Assembly (NCBI GenBank): GCA_051955775.1 | Contig: JBQCGJ010000212.1 | Location: 1-30,130, forward strand | DNA: 30,130 nt | Direction of reading: 5' to 3' | Source: DASUHT01 sp051955775 | GTDB taxonomy: Bacteria; Actinomycetota; Thermoleophilia; Gaiellales; JAICJC01 | Shown: piece after piece, positions 6,865 through 14,558 of the stretch | How positions within the stretch are numbered: position 1 is the stretch's first letter | Layout of the letters: every line of letters begins with the position of its first letter | Program-made: the position numbers and the translations under genes | The notes under the pieces: model-generated | What the model was told of the DNA's origin: nothing | What the model saw: only the letters and a program-made list of their open reading frames with translations | The model's database searches: none

Positions 6865-9800
6865 CTACGCCGCCGCGAGGCGACGGGATTCGACTATAGC
6901 ATCGAGTACGTCCAACCCCTGTCGCATTGTGAGCTTGGCCCCCGCCTTCATTGGAGCCAGCCTGCAGGTGACCTCCCGCGACGCCACGGTGTACACCGCC
7001 TGCGGACAGCGATCCTTGAGCTGCCGCACCTGGCCGGAATCCAGCACCACCGGGCCGACGGTGAGCTTGCCGGCCCTCAGCGTCACCACGTCGGCGCCCA
7101 GCTCGGCCGCCACCAGCCTCGCCTCCTGGATGGCGATCAGGTTCTCCACCGGCTCCGGCGGCGGCCCGAAGCGGTCGGCCAGCTCGACCGCCAGATCGCG
7201 CAGCTCGCCGCGATCCCCGGCCAGCGCGATGCGCCGGTGCAGGTCGACCTTGACGGCCTCCAGCCCGATGTAGTGGGCGGGCACATACGCATCGACCTGG
7301 GCGTCCACCCGCACCGGCCGGAGCTGCACCGCGCCGGGCTGGCCCTGAAGCTCGGCCACCGCCTCGGCCAGCAGCTCGCAGTACAGCTCGAAGCCGACCG
7401 CCGCCACGTGCCCGGACTGCTCGTCGCCCAGCAGGTTCCCCGCGCCGCGCAGCTCCAGGTCGCGCATGGCGATGCGGTAGCCGGAGCCCAGCTCGGTGTA
7501 GTCGGCCAGCGTGGACAGGCGGTGCCGAGCCTCCTCGGACAGCTCGCGCCGGTCGGGGTAGAACAGGTAGGCGTGAGCGACTGCCTCCGAGCGGCCGACC
7601 CGGCCTCGGATCTGGTACAGCTGCGCCAGCCCCAGCATGTCCGCACGCTCCACCACCAGCGTGTTGGCCTGGGGGATGTCCAGGCCGGACTCGATGATGG
7701 TGGTCGACACCAGCACGTCGTGCTCGCCGCGCAGGAACTTCATCATCACCGACTCCAGCTGGCGCTCCGCCATCTGCCCATGGGCCACCCCCACGCGCAG
7801 CTCGGGTACCCATGCGCGCAACCGTTCGGCCGCCTCGTCGATGGTCTCCACGCGGTTGTGCAGGTAGAAGCTCTGGCCGCCGCGTGCGTGCTCGCGGCGC
7901 AGCGCCGCGGCGATCAGCTCGTCGTCCAGCTCGCCCACGTGGGTCTTGATCGGATGCCGGCCGCGCGGCGGCGTGGAGATGACCGTGATGTCGCGCAGCC
8001 CTGACAGGCTCATGTGCAGCGTGCGCGGGATCGGCGTGGCCGACAACGCGAGCACGTCGACCTCGAGCCGCAGCTGGCGCAGCAGCTCCTTCTGGGCGAC
8101 CCCGAACCGTTGCTCTTCGTCGACGATCACCATGCCCAGGTTGTTGGGGATGACGTCCCGCGACAGCACCCGGTGGGTGCCGATCAGCACGTCCACCTTG
8201 CCCTCCTGGAACTCGCGCAGGACGCGCTTGACGTCGGCCGCGGCGCGGAACCTTGAGACCATCTCGACCCGCACCGGGAAGTCGCGGAAGCGGTCGCGGA
8301 ACGTGGCGGCGTGCTGCTGCGCGAGGATTGTCGTGGGCACCAGCATCAGCACCTGGCGGCCCGCGCTGGCCACCTTGAAGCCGGCCCGCACGGCCACCTC
8401 CGTCTTGCCGAAGCCGACGTCCCCGCACACCAGCCGGTCCATCGGGTGCTCCGACTCCAGATCCTCACGCACGGCATCGATCGCCGCCTGCTGGTCGTCG
8501 GTCTCCTCGAACGGGAACGAGTCCTCCAGCCGCAGCATCCACTCGTCGTCGGCGGGCAGCGGCTGCTTGACGGCGTTGGAGCGCTGGGCGTACAGCGCGA
8601 GCAGCTCTCCGGCCAGCTCGCGGACGGCCACCCGGGCCCGCGTCTTCAGCGTCTGCCACGCCTTCCCGCCCAGCTTGGACAGGGCCGGCGCGCGACCGTC
8701 GGCGCCCACATAGCGGCTGACCTTGGCCAGCTGGTCGTGCGGCACATACAGGCGGTCGTCGCCGCGGAACTCGAGGTACAGGTAGTCGCGGACGACCCCG
8801 CCCACCTCCTTGGTGTCGAAGCGGACGAACCGGCCCACGCCGTGGTCCTCGTGCACCACGTAGTCCCCCGAGCGCAGGTCGGCCACCGTGGCCAGCGAGC
8901 GCCCGGGCAGCACCGGGCCGCGGGCGCCCCGCCGCCGGAACAGCTGGGCGGAGGGCAGCACGGCGAGCCGCAGCGACGGGGACACGAACCCGCGGCGGAT
9001 GGCGCCCACCACGAACGCCACACCTGCCTCCTGCGGCCCATGGGCGCCGGGCTCAGGGGCCTCCACATCGACCCGGCGGGCGGCCAGCCGTGTGCGCTCG
9101 GCCTCGCCCAGGTGCGGGAACGACACCAGCACCCGGTACCCCGCACGGACCAGCGCGCGCAGCTCGTTCTCCGCCTCGGCGATCCCGACCGACGCCAGCG
9201 CCGGCGGCTGGGCGTCGAAGCTGTACGGCTGCCCGAGCGGCATCTCCTCCAGCGCCAGGGCCCGCTCCAGCAGCCCCTCCACGTCCGCCGCAGGGACGTA
9301 CGCCCGCCGCCGCTGCTCGGGTTCGCGCAGCAGCTCGGCCGCCTCCGCGTCCGCCTCCCGCACCTCGTCCAGCAGGTGGTCTGGATTCCACGCCGCCAGC
9401 GCCGCCTTCGCAGCCAGCTCGGGCCCCAGCGAGACGAGCCCGGCCGGCACCACCGGCTGGCCGTCCTCCTCGCCCCAGCCGGGAACGCGCCCCGGCGCCT
9501 CGGCGGCCGGGTACAGCTCCACCTCGTCCAGATCGCGCAGCGAGCGCTGGGTGAACGCGGAGAACGCCGACAGGCGCTCCACGAAGTCGCCGAACAACTC
9601 GATCCGCACCGGCTCGCGGCCGGTGCTCGCGAACACGTCCAGCAGCCCTCCGCGGACCGACAGCTGGCCGCGTTCCTCGACCGCCCCCGCTGTACGCTCG
9701 TAGCCGGCCTCGACCAGCTCGCGGACCAGCCGCTCGAGATCGATCTCGTCCCCCGCCCGCACGCGTACCGGCGCCGGCCGCTGGTCGGGCGGCGGGACGC

Positions 9801-10221
9801 GCTCCACCAGCGCGTCGGCGGACACCGCGACCAGCCCGCCTCGCTCCAGCGCATCCAGCGCGCGGAACCGCTCGCCGACCAGGTGCGGAGCGGGCTCGAG
9901 CCCACTCCCGTAGACCGCGCCGCGCGAGGGCAGGAAGGCGACCGGCTGTGCGGGCAGGAACGCCGCGGCCGCCTCGGCGAGCCCGCGGGCAGCGTCGTCG
10001 TCGGACACCACCACGGCCAGTCCCGGCCGGTCGGCGTCGTCGCGCACCCGCCACAGCGCGGCGGCGAAGGCCGGCAGCAGAGGCTCGGATACGCGAGCGC
10101 GCAGCGTCTCGCCGGCGGAGCGGCGGGCCAGCGCGGTCAGATCCGCCTCGTCCAGCAGGTAGTCGAGCGCCAGCTCCGGCCCGGCCAGCTGGGCGTGAAT
10201 CTCCGGGGGGGCGTCCGTCAC
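6865..10221 (-). CDS. mfd: Transcription-repair coupling factor
   Basis: Mfd removes RNA polymerase stalled at DNA lesions and recruits UvrA. From the N-terminus there is a UvrB-like module, the RNA-polymerase-interacting domain near residue 450 (LRSGDYVVHEDHGVGRF), and a superfamily 2 helicase core with Walker A GDVGFGKTEVA near residue 600 and the DEEQ box (VIVDEEQRFGV) near 698. These are followed by SATPIPRTL, the RecG-like translocation region (QIRGRVGRSEAVAHAYL) and the C-terminal UvrA-masking domain. The start is uncertain: GTG at 10221 gives 1118 residues, and in-frame starts at 10248 or 10293 would add 9 or 24. The 10293 start overlaps the divergent gene at 10272 and adds only low-complexity Arg/Ser/Pro sequence. 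Confidence 0.95.
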   Translation of the reverse strand: MTDAPPEIHAQLAGPELALDYLLDEADLTALARRSAGETLRARVSEPLLPAFAAALWRVRDDADRPGLAVVVSDDDAARGLAEAAAAFLPAQPVAFLPSRGAVYGSGLEPAPHLVGERFRALDALERGGLVAVSADALVERVPPPDQRPAPVRVRAGDEIDLERLVRELVEAGYERTAGAVEERGQLSVRGGLLDVFASTGREPVRIELFGDFVERLSAFSAFTQRSLRDLDEVELYPAAEAPGRVPGWGEEDGQPVVPAGLVSLGPELAAKAALAAWNPDHLLDEVREADAEAAELLREPEQRRRAYVPAADVEGLLERALALEEMPLGQPYSFDAQPPALASVGIAEAENELRALVRAGYRVLVSFPHLGEAERTRLAARRVDVEAPEPGAHGPQEAGVAFVVGAIRRGFVSPSLRLAVLPSAQLFRRRGARGPVLPGRSLATVADLRSGDYVVHEDHGVGRFVRFDTKEVGGVVRDYLYLEFRGDDRLYVPHDQLAKVSRYVGADGRAPALSKLGGKAWQTLKTRARVAVRELAGELLALYAQRSNAVKQPLPADDEWMLRLEDSFPFEETDDQQAAIDAVREDLESEHPMDRLVCGDVGFGKTEVAVRAGFKVASAGRQVLMLVPTTILAQQHAATFRDRFRDFPVRVEMVSRFRAAADVKRVLREFQEGKVDVLIGTHRVLSRDVIPNNLGMVIVDEEQRFGVAQKELLRQLRLEVDVLALSATPIPRTLHMSLSGLRDITVISTPPRGRHPIKTHVGELDDELIAAALRREHARGGQSFYLHNRVETIDEAAERLRAWVPELRVGVAHGQMAERQLESVMMKFLRGEHDVLVSTTIIESGLDIPQANTLVVERADMLGLAQLYQIRGRVGRSEAVAHAYLFYPDRRELSEEARHRLSTLADYTELGSGYRIAMRDLELRGAGNLLGDEQSGHVAAVGFELYCELLAEAVAELQGQPGAVQLRPVRVDAQVDAYVPAHYIGLEAVKVDLHRRIALAGDRGELRDLAVELADRFGPPPEPVENLIAIQEARLVAAELGADVVTLRAGKLTVGPVVLDSGQVRQLKDRCPQAVYTVASREVTCRLAPMKAGAKLTMRQGLDVLDAIVESRRLAAA

Positions 10222-10232
10222 GGTGGTAATGG

Positions 10233-10238
10233 TAGGCT
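10233..10238 (+). promoter_or_regulatory. Likely -10 box for the 10272-11790 genes
   Basis: TAGGCT, identical to the hexamers at 31 and 11831, gives a start point near 10245. The leader would be about 26 nt and contains GGAGG (10256-10260) before the ATG at 10272. No convincing -35 is seen. Confidence 0.35.
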
Positions 10239-10271
10239 CCGGCCGCACCACCGACGGAGGTCTTCCATCCG

Positions 10272-10502
10272 ATGAGGCGCGCCGCCCTCTCACTCTACGT
10301 TTCGGTCGTCTTCCTGGCCCTGCCGGCGGTCGCTCTGGCGGCGAGCGGCTCCACCACCACCGGCGGCGACGCCCCCACCGGCCACGACGGCACGATCACG
10401 ACGATCTTCATCGTGGCGCTCGGGATCCCGGCGGTGCTCGCCTTCCTGACGCTGATCGACGTCGCCCGTGGCAAGCACACCCAGCGCCACCCCAACAACT
10501 GA
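10272..10502 (+). CDS. Small secreted or membrane protein
   Basis: This 76-residue protein has a clear signal peptide (residues 1-24, basic RR then LYVSVVFLALPAVALAA). A short Ser/Thr/Gly stretch follows, then a transmembrane helix at about 43-64 (TTIFIVALGIPAVLAFLTLIDV) and a short polar, basic tail (RGKHTQRHPNN). If the signal peptide is cleaved it is a single-span protein with a small outer part. I do not recognise the family. GGAGG lies 11 nt before the ATG. It is divergent from mfd across about 50 bp, and its last 35 bases overlap the likely start of the M20 peptidase gene. Confidence 0.7.
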   Translation: MRRAALSLYVSVVFLALPAVALAASGSTTTGGDAPTGHDGTITTIFIVALGIPAVLAFLTLIDVARGKHTQRHPNN

Positions 10503-11790
10503 TCGCCACCTGGCGCAGCTCTCCGAGCTGCTGGCGATCGAGTCGGTGTCGAGCGACGGCCGCCACCCGGCGGAGCTGCGGCAGGCCGCCGACTGGCTGG
10601 CCCGTTTGATCGGAGACGCGCGGGTGGTGGAGGGGGCCGGAAATCCGGTCGTCGACGGGCTCATCCCGGCCGCCGGTGCGGACGCGCCGACCGTGCTCGC
10701 GTATGGCCACTACGACGTGCAGGCACCCGGCGACCTCGGGTTGTGGCGCACGCCGCCGTTCGAGCCGACAGTCAGCGACGGCCGGCTGTGGGGCCGAGGC
10801 GTGGCCGACGACAAGGGCAACTTCTTCGCGCTCCTGCGCTCAGCGCTCGACCTGGCCGAGGAGGGCCGGCTGGGCGTGAATGTGCGCGTGCTCTGCGACG
10901 GGGAGGAGGAGGTGGGCGGCCACTCGGTGATCGAGCACCTGGGGACGCTGGGCGACGACTTCGCGGCGGCGATCATCTTCGACGCCGGCATGGTCGACGC
11001 CGACCGCCCCGCCATCACCACCGGGCTGCGCGGGCTGGTCGGGTTCCAGGTCCGGCTGACGGTCGGCGACCGCGAGCTGCACTCGGGCATGTACGGCGGT
11101 GCTGTCGCCAACGCGGTGCACGATCTGCACCGCGTGCTGGCAGCGGTGATCGATCGCGAGGACCTGTTCGCGGACGGCATCGCGCCCATCGATGCCTCCG
11201 AGCGGGCGAGCTGGGCCGAGCTTCCACCGCCCGCCGAGATGCTGGCCGAGGTCGGCGCTGTGCCGCGCGACGACCGAGCCGTGGCCGAGGGGTATGAACG
11301 GGTGTGGGCCCGACCGTCGCTGACGGTGCACTCGGTGGGCGCCGGCGACCCCACCCTGCACAAGACCTCGATCGTGCCCGAGGCCCGGGCGTCGATCTCC
11401 CTGCGGCTCGCCCCGGGCCAGGATGCCGCCCTCATGCATGAGCGCCTGGAGGCGGCGCTGCGCGCGGCCTGCCCGGCCCACGCCACGCTGGAGCTGGACG
11501 CCTGGCCGACCGGCAGCCCGGCGTACATCGATCCCACCGGGCCGGCGCTGCTGGCCGCATTCGACGCCATCGAGCGGGCCACCGGAGTGCGCCCGCTGGC
11601 CGTGCGCAGCGGGGGCACCATCCCCATCGGCGCGGCGCTGGTCGAGCGCGGCGTGCCCACCATCCTCAGCGGTTTCTCGGTCGCCGAGGACGCCATCCAC
11701 TCACCCAACGAGAGCATGGAGCTGCGGCGCCTGGAGTGGGCATTCGCCTCCGCCCGGGAGCTGTTCCTGGGCCTGGCCGAGCTCGGCTGA
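10468..11790 (+). CDS. M20 family metallopeptidase (dipeptidase-like)
   Basis: This 440-residue enzyme of the M20/M25/M40 family is probably a cytosolic zinc dipeptidase or carboxypeptidase. Visible motifs are AYGHYDVQ (metal His81, catalytic Asp83), WGRGVADDKG (bridging Asp114/115), CDGEEEVGGHS (catalytic and metal Glu near 146-148), the dimer or lid region with ELHSGMYGGAVAN, and a C-terminal metal His near HSPNE. The order and length match the family, close to the CNDP-like M20 dipeptidases; the true substrate cannot be read from sequence. The GTG at 10468 overlaps the previous gene by 35 bp. It is the only plausible start upstream of the conserved helix LSELLAIESVSS. Confidence 0.9.
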   Translation: MASTPSATPTTDRHLAQLSELLAIESVSSDGRHPAELRQAADWLARLIGDARVVEGAGNPVVDGLIPAAGADAPTVLAYGHYDVQAPGDLGLWRTPPFEPTVSDGRLWGRGVADDKGNFFALLRSALDLAEEGRLGVNVRVLCDGEEEVGGHSVIEHLGTLGDDFAAAIIFDAGMVDADRPAITTGLRGLVGFQVRLTVGDRELHSGMYGGAVANAVHDLHRVLAAVIDREDLFADGIAPIDASERASWAELPPPAEMLAEVGAVPRDDRAVAEGYERVWARPSLTVHSVGAGDPTLHKTSIVPEARASISLRLAPGQDAALMHERLEAALRAACPAHATLELDAWPTGSPAYIDPTGPALLAAFDAIERATGVRPLAVRSGGTIPIGAALVERGVPTILSGFSVAEDAIHSPNESMELRRLEWAFASARELFLGLAELG

Positions 11791-11830
11791 GCGGCGTCGG
11801 TTGGGGGTTTACTCCGTCAGGCGAAGGGGT

Positions 11831-11836
11831 TAGGCT
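11831..11836 (+). promoter_or_regulatory. Likely -10 box of a leaderless promoter
   Basis: TAGGCT lies 8 nt before the ATG at 11845. A possible -35, TTTACT (11808-11813), is 17 nt upstream. Transcription would start 1-2 nt before the ATG, and no ribosome-binding site is visible. Confidence 0.45.
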
Positions 11837-11844
11837 TGCCGACC

Positions 11845-12102
11845 ATGAGCTGGCGCCACAAGGGTATGAGCGAGTATCAGGTGCGTACCCGGCTGTACGA
11901 CCCGCCCGAGGCTGTGCGCAGGGTCGACTCGAAGCTTTCGTACTGGAAGTCCCAATCCGGCCCGAGGCTGCGCGGCGAGGACATGCGCCTGGCGTTCGAG
12001 CGCCGGCTCGAGGGACGCGAGGCCGACGTGGTGGCCGCACCGGCCGCCGAGGTCGTCACGCTGCGCGCGCCGCGAAAGCAGCGCGCCCGCCGCACAGCGT
12101 AA
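11845..12102 (+). CDS. Small basic hypothetical protein
   Basis: This 85-residue protein begins MSWRHKGMSEYQVRTRLYDPPEA and ends in a basic tail (RAPRKQRARRTA). The middle, KLSYWKSQSGPRLRGEDMRLAFERRLEGRE, is amphipathic and helical. No family is recognised. Support for its being real comes from the well-placed -10 box and from its stop codon lying exactly at the edge of the convergent terminator palindrome. A second ATG at 11866 would give a protein 7 residues shorter. The charge suggests a nucleic-acid or ribosome partner, which is only inference. Confidence 0.6.
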   Translation: MSWRHKGMSEYQVRTRLYDPPEAVRRVDSKLSYWKSQSGPRLRGEDMRLAFERRLEGREADVVAAPAAEVVTLRAPRKQRARRTA

Positions 12103-12137
12103 ACCGGGGCCTGGCCCCGGGGGCCAGGCCCCGGTTT
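12101..12137. terminator. 18-bp perfect inverted repeat, likely two-way terminator
   Basis: The arms 12101-12118 and 12120-12137 are perfectly complementary around a single G. Each arm is itself close to a palindrome (CCGGGGCC-T-GGCCCCGG), so alternative hairpins can form. The outer ends are AAA and TTT, giving a short T-run when read in either direction. It lies between convergent gene ends (stop of the small basic gene at 12102, stop of pth at 12146). The same unit is found in the 586-734 cluster. Confidence 0.75.
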
Positions 12138-12145
12138 CCGCGGAT

Positions 12146-12736
12146 CTAGCGATACACGGCCAGCGCGGCCTCGATCCCCTCGCGGAGCACGACCAGCGTG
12201 CACTCGACACCGCGGTCGATCAGTCCATCCACATCGACGTGCGGCTCGAACGGGGTCAGCACCCAGTCGACCACGGGCCGGGGATCGCCGCGCTCGGGCC
12301 GCCCCACGCCGAGCCGGACGCGGGCGAAATCCTGCGTGCCCATGTGCTGCACGACCGAGCGCAGGCCGTTGTGGCCGGCCAGCCCTCCGCCCAGCTTGGC
12401 CCGTACATCGCCGAGCTGGAGGTCGATCTCGTCGTGCACGACCAGCAGCCGCTCCGGCGGCAGCTTGTAGAACCGCAGCGCCGCCGAGACGCTGCGGCCG
12501 GAGTCGTTCATGTACGTCTGCGGCTTCAGCAGCGCAACGCGCTGATCGCCGTCGCGGAGCTCGCACAGCAGGCCGCTGAATCGCGATCGCCAGCCGCCGT
12601 CGAGGCGCTCCGCGATCCGGTCGACCACCATGTAGCCGGCGTTGTGCCTGGTCGCCCGGTAGCGCGCTCCGGGGTTGCCCAGGCCCACCACCAACCAGTC
12701 GAGCGACGGCTCGGCGGACCGCCCGGGCAGACGCAT
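12146..12736 (-). CDS. pth: Peptidyl-tRNA hydrolase
   Basis: This 196-residue enzyme frees tRNA from peptidyl-tRNAs that drop off the ribosome. The family blocks are intact: WLVVGLGNPGARYRATRHNAGYMVVD (catalytic His in RHNAGY), LLKPQTYMNDSGRSV, LLVVHDEIDLQLGDVRAKLGGGLAGHNGLRS (catalytic Asp region and substrate Asn), and FARVRLGVGRP. The ATG at 12736 is preceded by GAGGAG, which overlaps the end of rplY, and the two genes are 6 bp apart. It is the last gene of the glmU-prs-rplY-pth group, a conserved bacterial arrangement. Confidence 0.95.
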   Translation of the reverse strand: MRLPGRSAEPSLDWLVVGLGNPGARYRATRHNAGYMVVDRIAERLDGGWRSRFSGLLCELRDGDQRVALLKPQTYMNDSGRSVSAALRFYKLPPERLLVVHDEIDLQLGDVRAKLGGGLAGHNGLRSVVQHMGTQDFARVRLGVGRPERGDPRPVVDWVLTPFEPHVDVDGLIDRGVECTLVVLREGIEAALAVYR

Positions 12737-12742
12737 CGGCGG

Positions 12743-13438
12743 TTACTCCTCGGCGGGAGCTTCCTCGCCGGCCGCCTCGCCCTCCTCGGCGGCAGCCTCC
12801 TCGCCCTCGGCGGCCTCCTCGCCCTCCTCGAGCTCCTCTTCGCCCTCGACCTCGGGCTCGAGCTCGGCCTCGGAGATCGGCGCGGTGACGGTGGCCAGCA
12901 CCGTCTCGTCGGGGTTGTCGAGGAACTCGACGCCCTCGGGTACGGGGACGTCGGCCAGGCGGAGCGAGCCGCCGATCTCGAGCTCGCTGACGTCGACGGT
13001 CATCGACTCGGGGATCTCGGTCGGCAGCACCGAGACGTTGACCTCATGCGTGGGCTGCGACAACACGCCGCCCATGTTGACGCCGGCGGGCTGGCCCTCG
13101 AGGTGCACAGGCACCACGGTGGCGATCTTCTGGTCGAGCGGGATCTCGTGGAAGTCCACGTGCACCACCCGTTCGCGCACCGGATCGATCTGGAGGTCCT
13201 TGATGATGGCCGCGCGGGCGGTCTTGGCGCCGTCCACGGTGACGTCCATCAGGGCATGCAGGCCGCCCGGCCCGGTGACCGCCTGGCGCAGAGCGCGGGC
13301 GTTGACGGCGATCGCGGTCGACTCGCCCGAGCGGTAGATGACGCCCGGTATCTCGCCGGCGTCGCGCACCGCACGCACGTGCTTGCGGCCGACGTCGCCG
13401 CGCGTGCGCACTTCCAGTTTCACCCGTTGGACAGACAC
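12743..13438 (-). CDS. rplY: Large ribosomal subunit protein bL25, Ctc/TL5 type
   Basis: This 231-residue 5S-rRNA-binding ribosomal protein is of the long Ctc form. Residues about 5-95 are the L25 domain (VRTRGDVGRKHVRAVRDAGEIPGVIYRSGE), about 100-185 are the TL5 C-terminal beta domain (VVPVHLEGQPAGVNMGGVL, ESMTVDVSELEIGGSLRLADVPVPEGV), and the last 45 or so residues are almost wholly Glu, Ala and Gly. Such acidic tails are usual in actinobacterial Ctc proteins. The GTG start at 13438 has a good ribosome-binding site (GGGGAG, 5 nt upstream). It lies 25 bp after prs. Confidence 0.94.
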   Translation of the reverse strand: MSVQRVKLEVRTRGDVGRKHVRAVRDAGEIPGVIYRSGESTAIAVNARALRQAVTGPGGLHALMDVTVDGAKTARAAIIKDLQIDPVRERVVHVDFHEIPLDQKIATVVPVHLEGQPAGVNMGGVLSQPTHEVNVSVLPTEIPESMTVDVSELEIGGSLRLADVPVPEGVEFLDNPDETVLATVTAPISEAELEPEVEGEEELEEGEEAAEGEEAAAEEGEAAGEEAPAEE

Positions 13439-13463
13439 GTTGCTCCCCGATCTCGCTGCGGCG

Positions 13464-14558
13464 TCAGAACAGCTGGTTCCCGCCGTGGAACAGGCCAGAC
13501 ACCGAATCGTCGTTGAAGACGTTGGAGATCGTATCAGCCAGGATCGGGGCCACCGTCAGCACGCGGACGTTGTCGGGTCGGGAGACGGGATCGACCGGCA
13601 CCGTGTCGGTCACCACCACCTGCTCGAACACCGAGTCGGCCAGCCGCTCCATGGCCGGCCCGGAGAACACCGCGTGGGTGGCGCAGGCGAAGACGCGGGT
13701 GGCGCCCTCCTTGCGCAGCGCCTCGCCGCCCGCGCACAGCGTGCCGGCGGTGTCGATCATGTCGTCGATCACCACGCACACCTTGCCGCTCACGTCACCG
13801 ATCACGTTGGTCACCTCGGCCACCTGCTGCTCGGGCCGCTCCTTGGTGATCAGCGCGAGATCGGCATCCAGCATCTCCGAGAACTTCTTGGCCAGCTTGG
13901 TGCGACCGGCGTCGCCCGACACCACGACCAGCCCGCCCGGCTGGTTGTCGCCCAGCAGGAACCGGAAATGCTCGACCATCAGCGGCACCGCGGTCATGTG
14001 GTCGACGGGAACCCGGAAGAAGCCCTGCACCTGACCGGCGTGCAGGTCCATGGTCAGCACACGGTCGACGCCGGCCGCCTCCAGCAGCTCCGCCACCAGC
14101 TTGGCGGTGATCGGCTCGCGCGGCATCGACTTCTTGTCCTGGCGGCCGTACGGGTACCAGGGCATGACGGCGGTGATCCGCTTGGCCGACGCCAGGCGGG
14201 CCGCCTGCACCATGATCAGGAGCTCCATCCGGGCGTCATTGGTCGGTGCGATGCAGGACTGCACGAGGAACACGTCCGCGCCGCGGATCGACTCCTCGTA
14301 GCGCACGTACACCTCGCCGTTGGTGAACGTCTTCAGGGTGGCGGCGCCGAGCTGCAGGCCCAGGTGCTCGGCGATCCGCTCGCCCAGGGCCGGGTTGGAC
14401 CGGCCCGAGAACACCATCAGCCGCTTGCTGGGGGCCCGCTCGGCCCACGTCGCCCCCGGGGCCGGTCGAGCGCTCATGCTGCCCGCCATCGCCACCATCG
14501 GCGAGAACAGCGGGAGCGGGGTCTCGACGTCGACGCTAGTTCCGCTTTCGGTTTCCAT
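13464..14558 (-). CDS. prs: Ribose-phosphate pyrophosphokinase
   Basis: This enzyme makes PRPP from ribose 5-phosphate and ATP for nucleotide, His and Trp synthesis. Clear motifs are KRLMVFSGRSNPALGERIA, KTFTNGEVYVRYEESIRG, the flexible-loop region PYGRQDKKSMPREPITAKLVAELL, MDLHAGQVQGFF, and the PRPP loop CVVIDDMIDTAGTLC. The start is uncertain. The ATG at 14558 gives 364 residues, follows GAGGG closely, and overlaps glmU by 23 bp. Internal ATGs at 14498, 14489 and 14477 give 337-344 residues, nearer the usual 310-330. The extra N-terminus is Pro/Ser-rich and unlike the family. Confidence 0.94.
   Translation of the reverse strand: METESGTSVDVETPLPLFSPMVAMAGSMSARPAPGATWAERAPSKRLMVFSGRSNPALGERIAEHLGLQLGAATLKTFTNGEVYVRYEESIRGADVFLVQSCIAPTNDARMELLIMVQAARLASAKRITAVMPWYPYGRQDKKSMPREPITAKLVAELLEAAGVDRVLTMDLHAGQVQGFFRVPVDHMTAVPLMVEHFRFLLGDNQPGGLVVVSGDAGRTKLAKKFSEMLDADLALITKERPEQQVAEVTNVIGDVSGKVCVVIDDMIDTAGTLCAGGEALRKEGATRVFACATHAVFSGPAMERLADSVFEQVVVTDTVPVDPVSRPDNVRVLTVAPILADTISNVFNDDSVSGLFHGGNQLF

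Noticed and set aside
8311..10275. Plus-strand open frame of 654 codons opposite mfd
   Set aside because: It is antisense to well-conserved Mfd motifs and shows no domain of its own.
10222..10293. Longer mfd N-terminus starting at 10293
   Set aside because: The added residues are low complexity and overlap the divergent small membrane protein gene and its likely -10 box.
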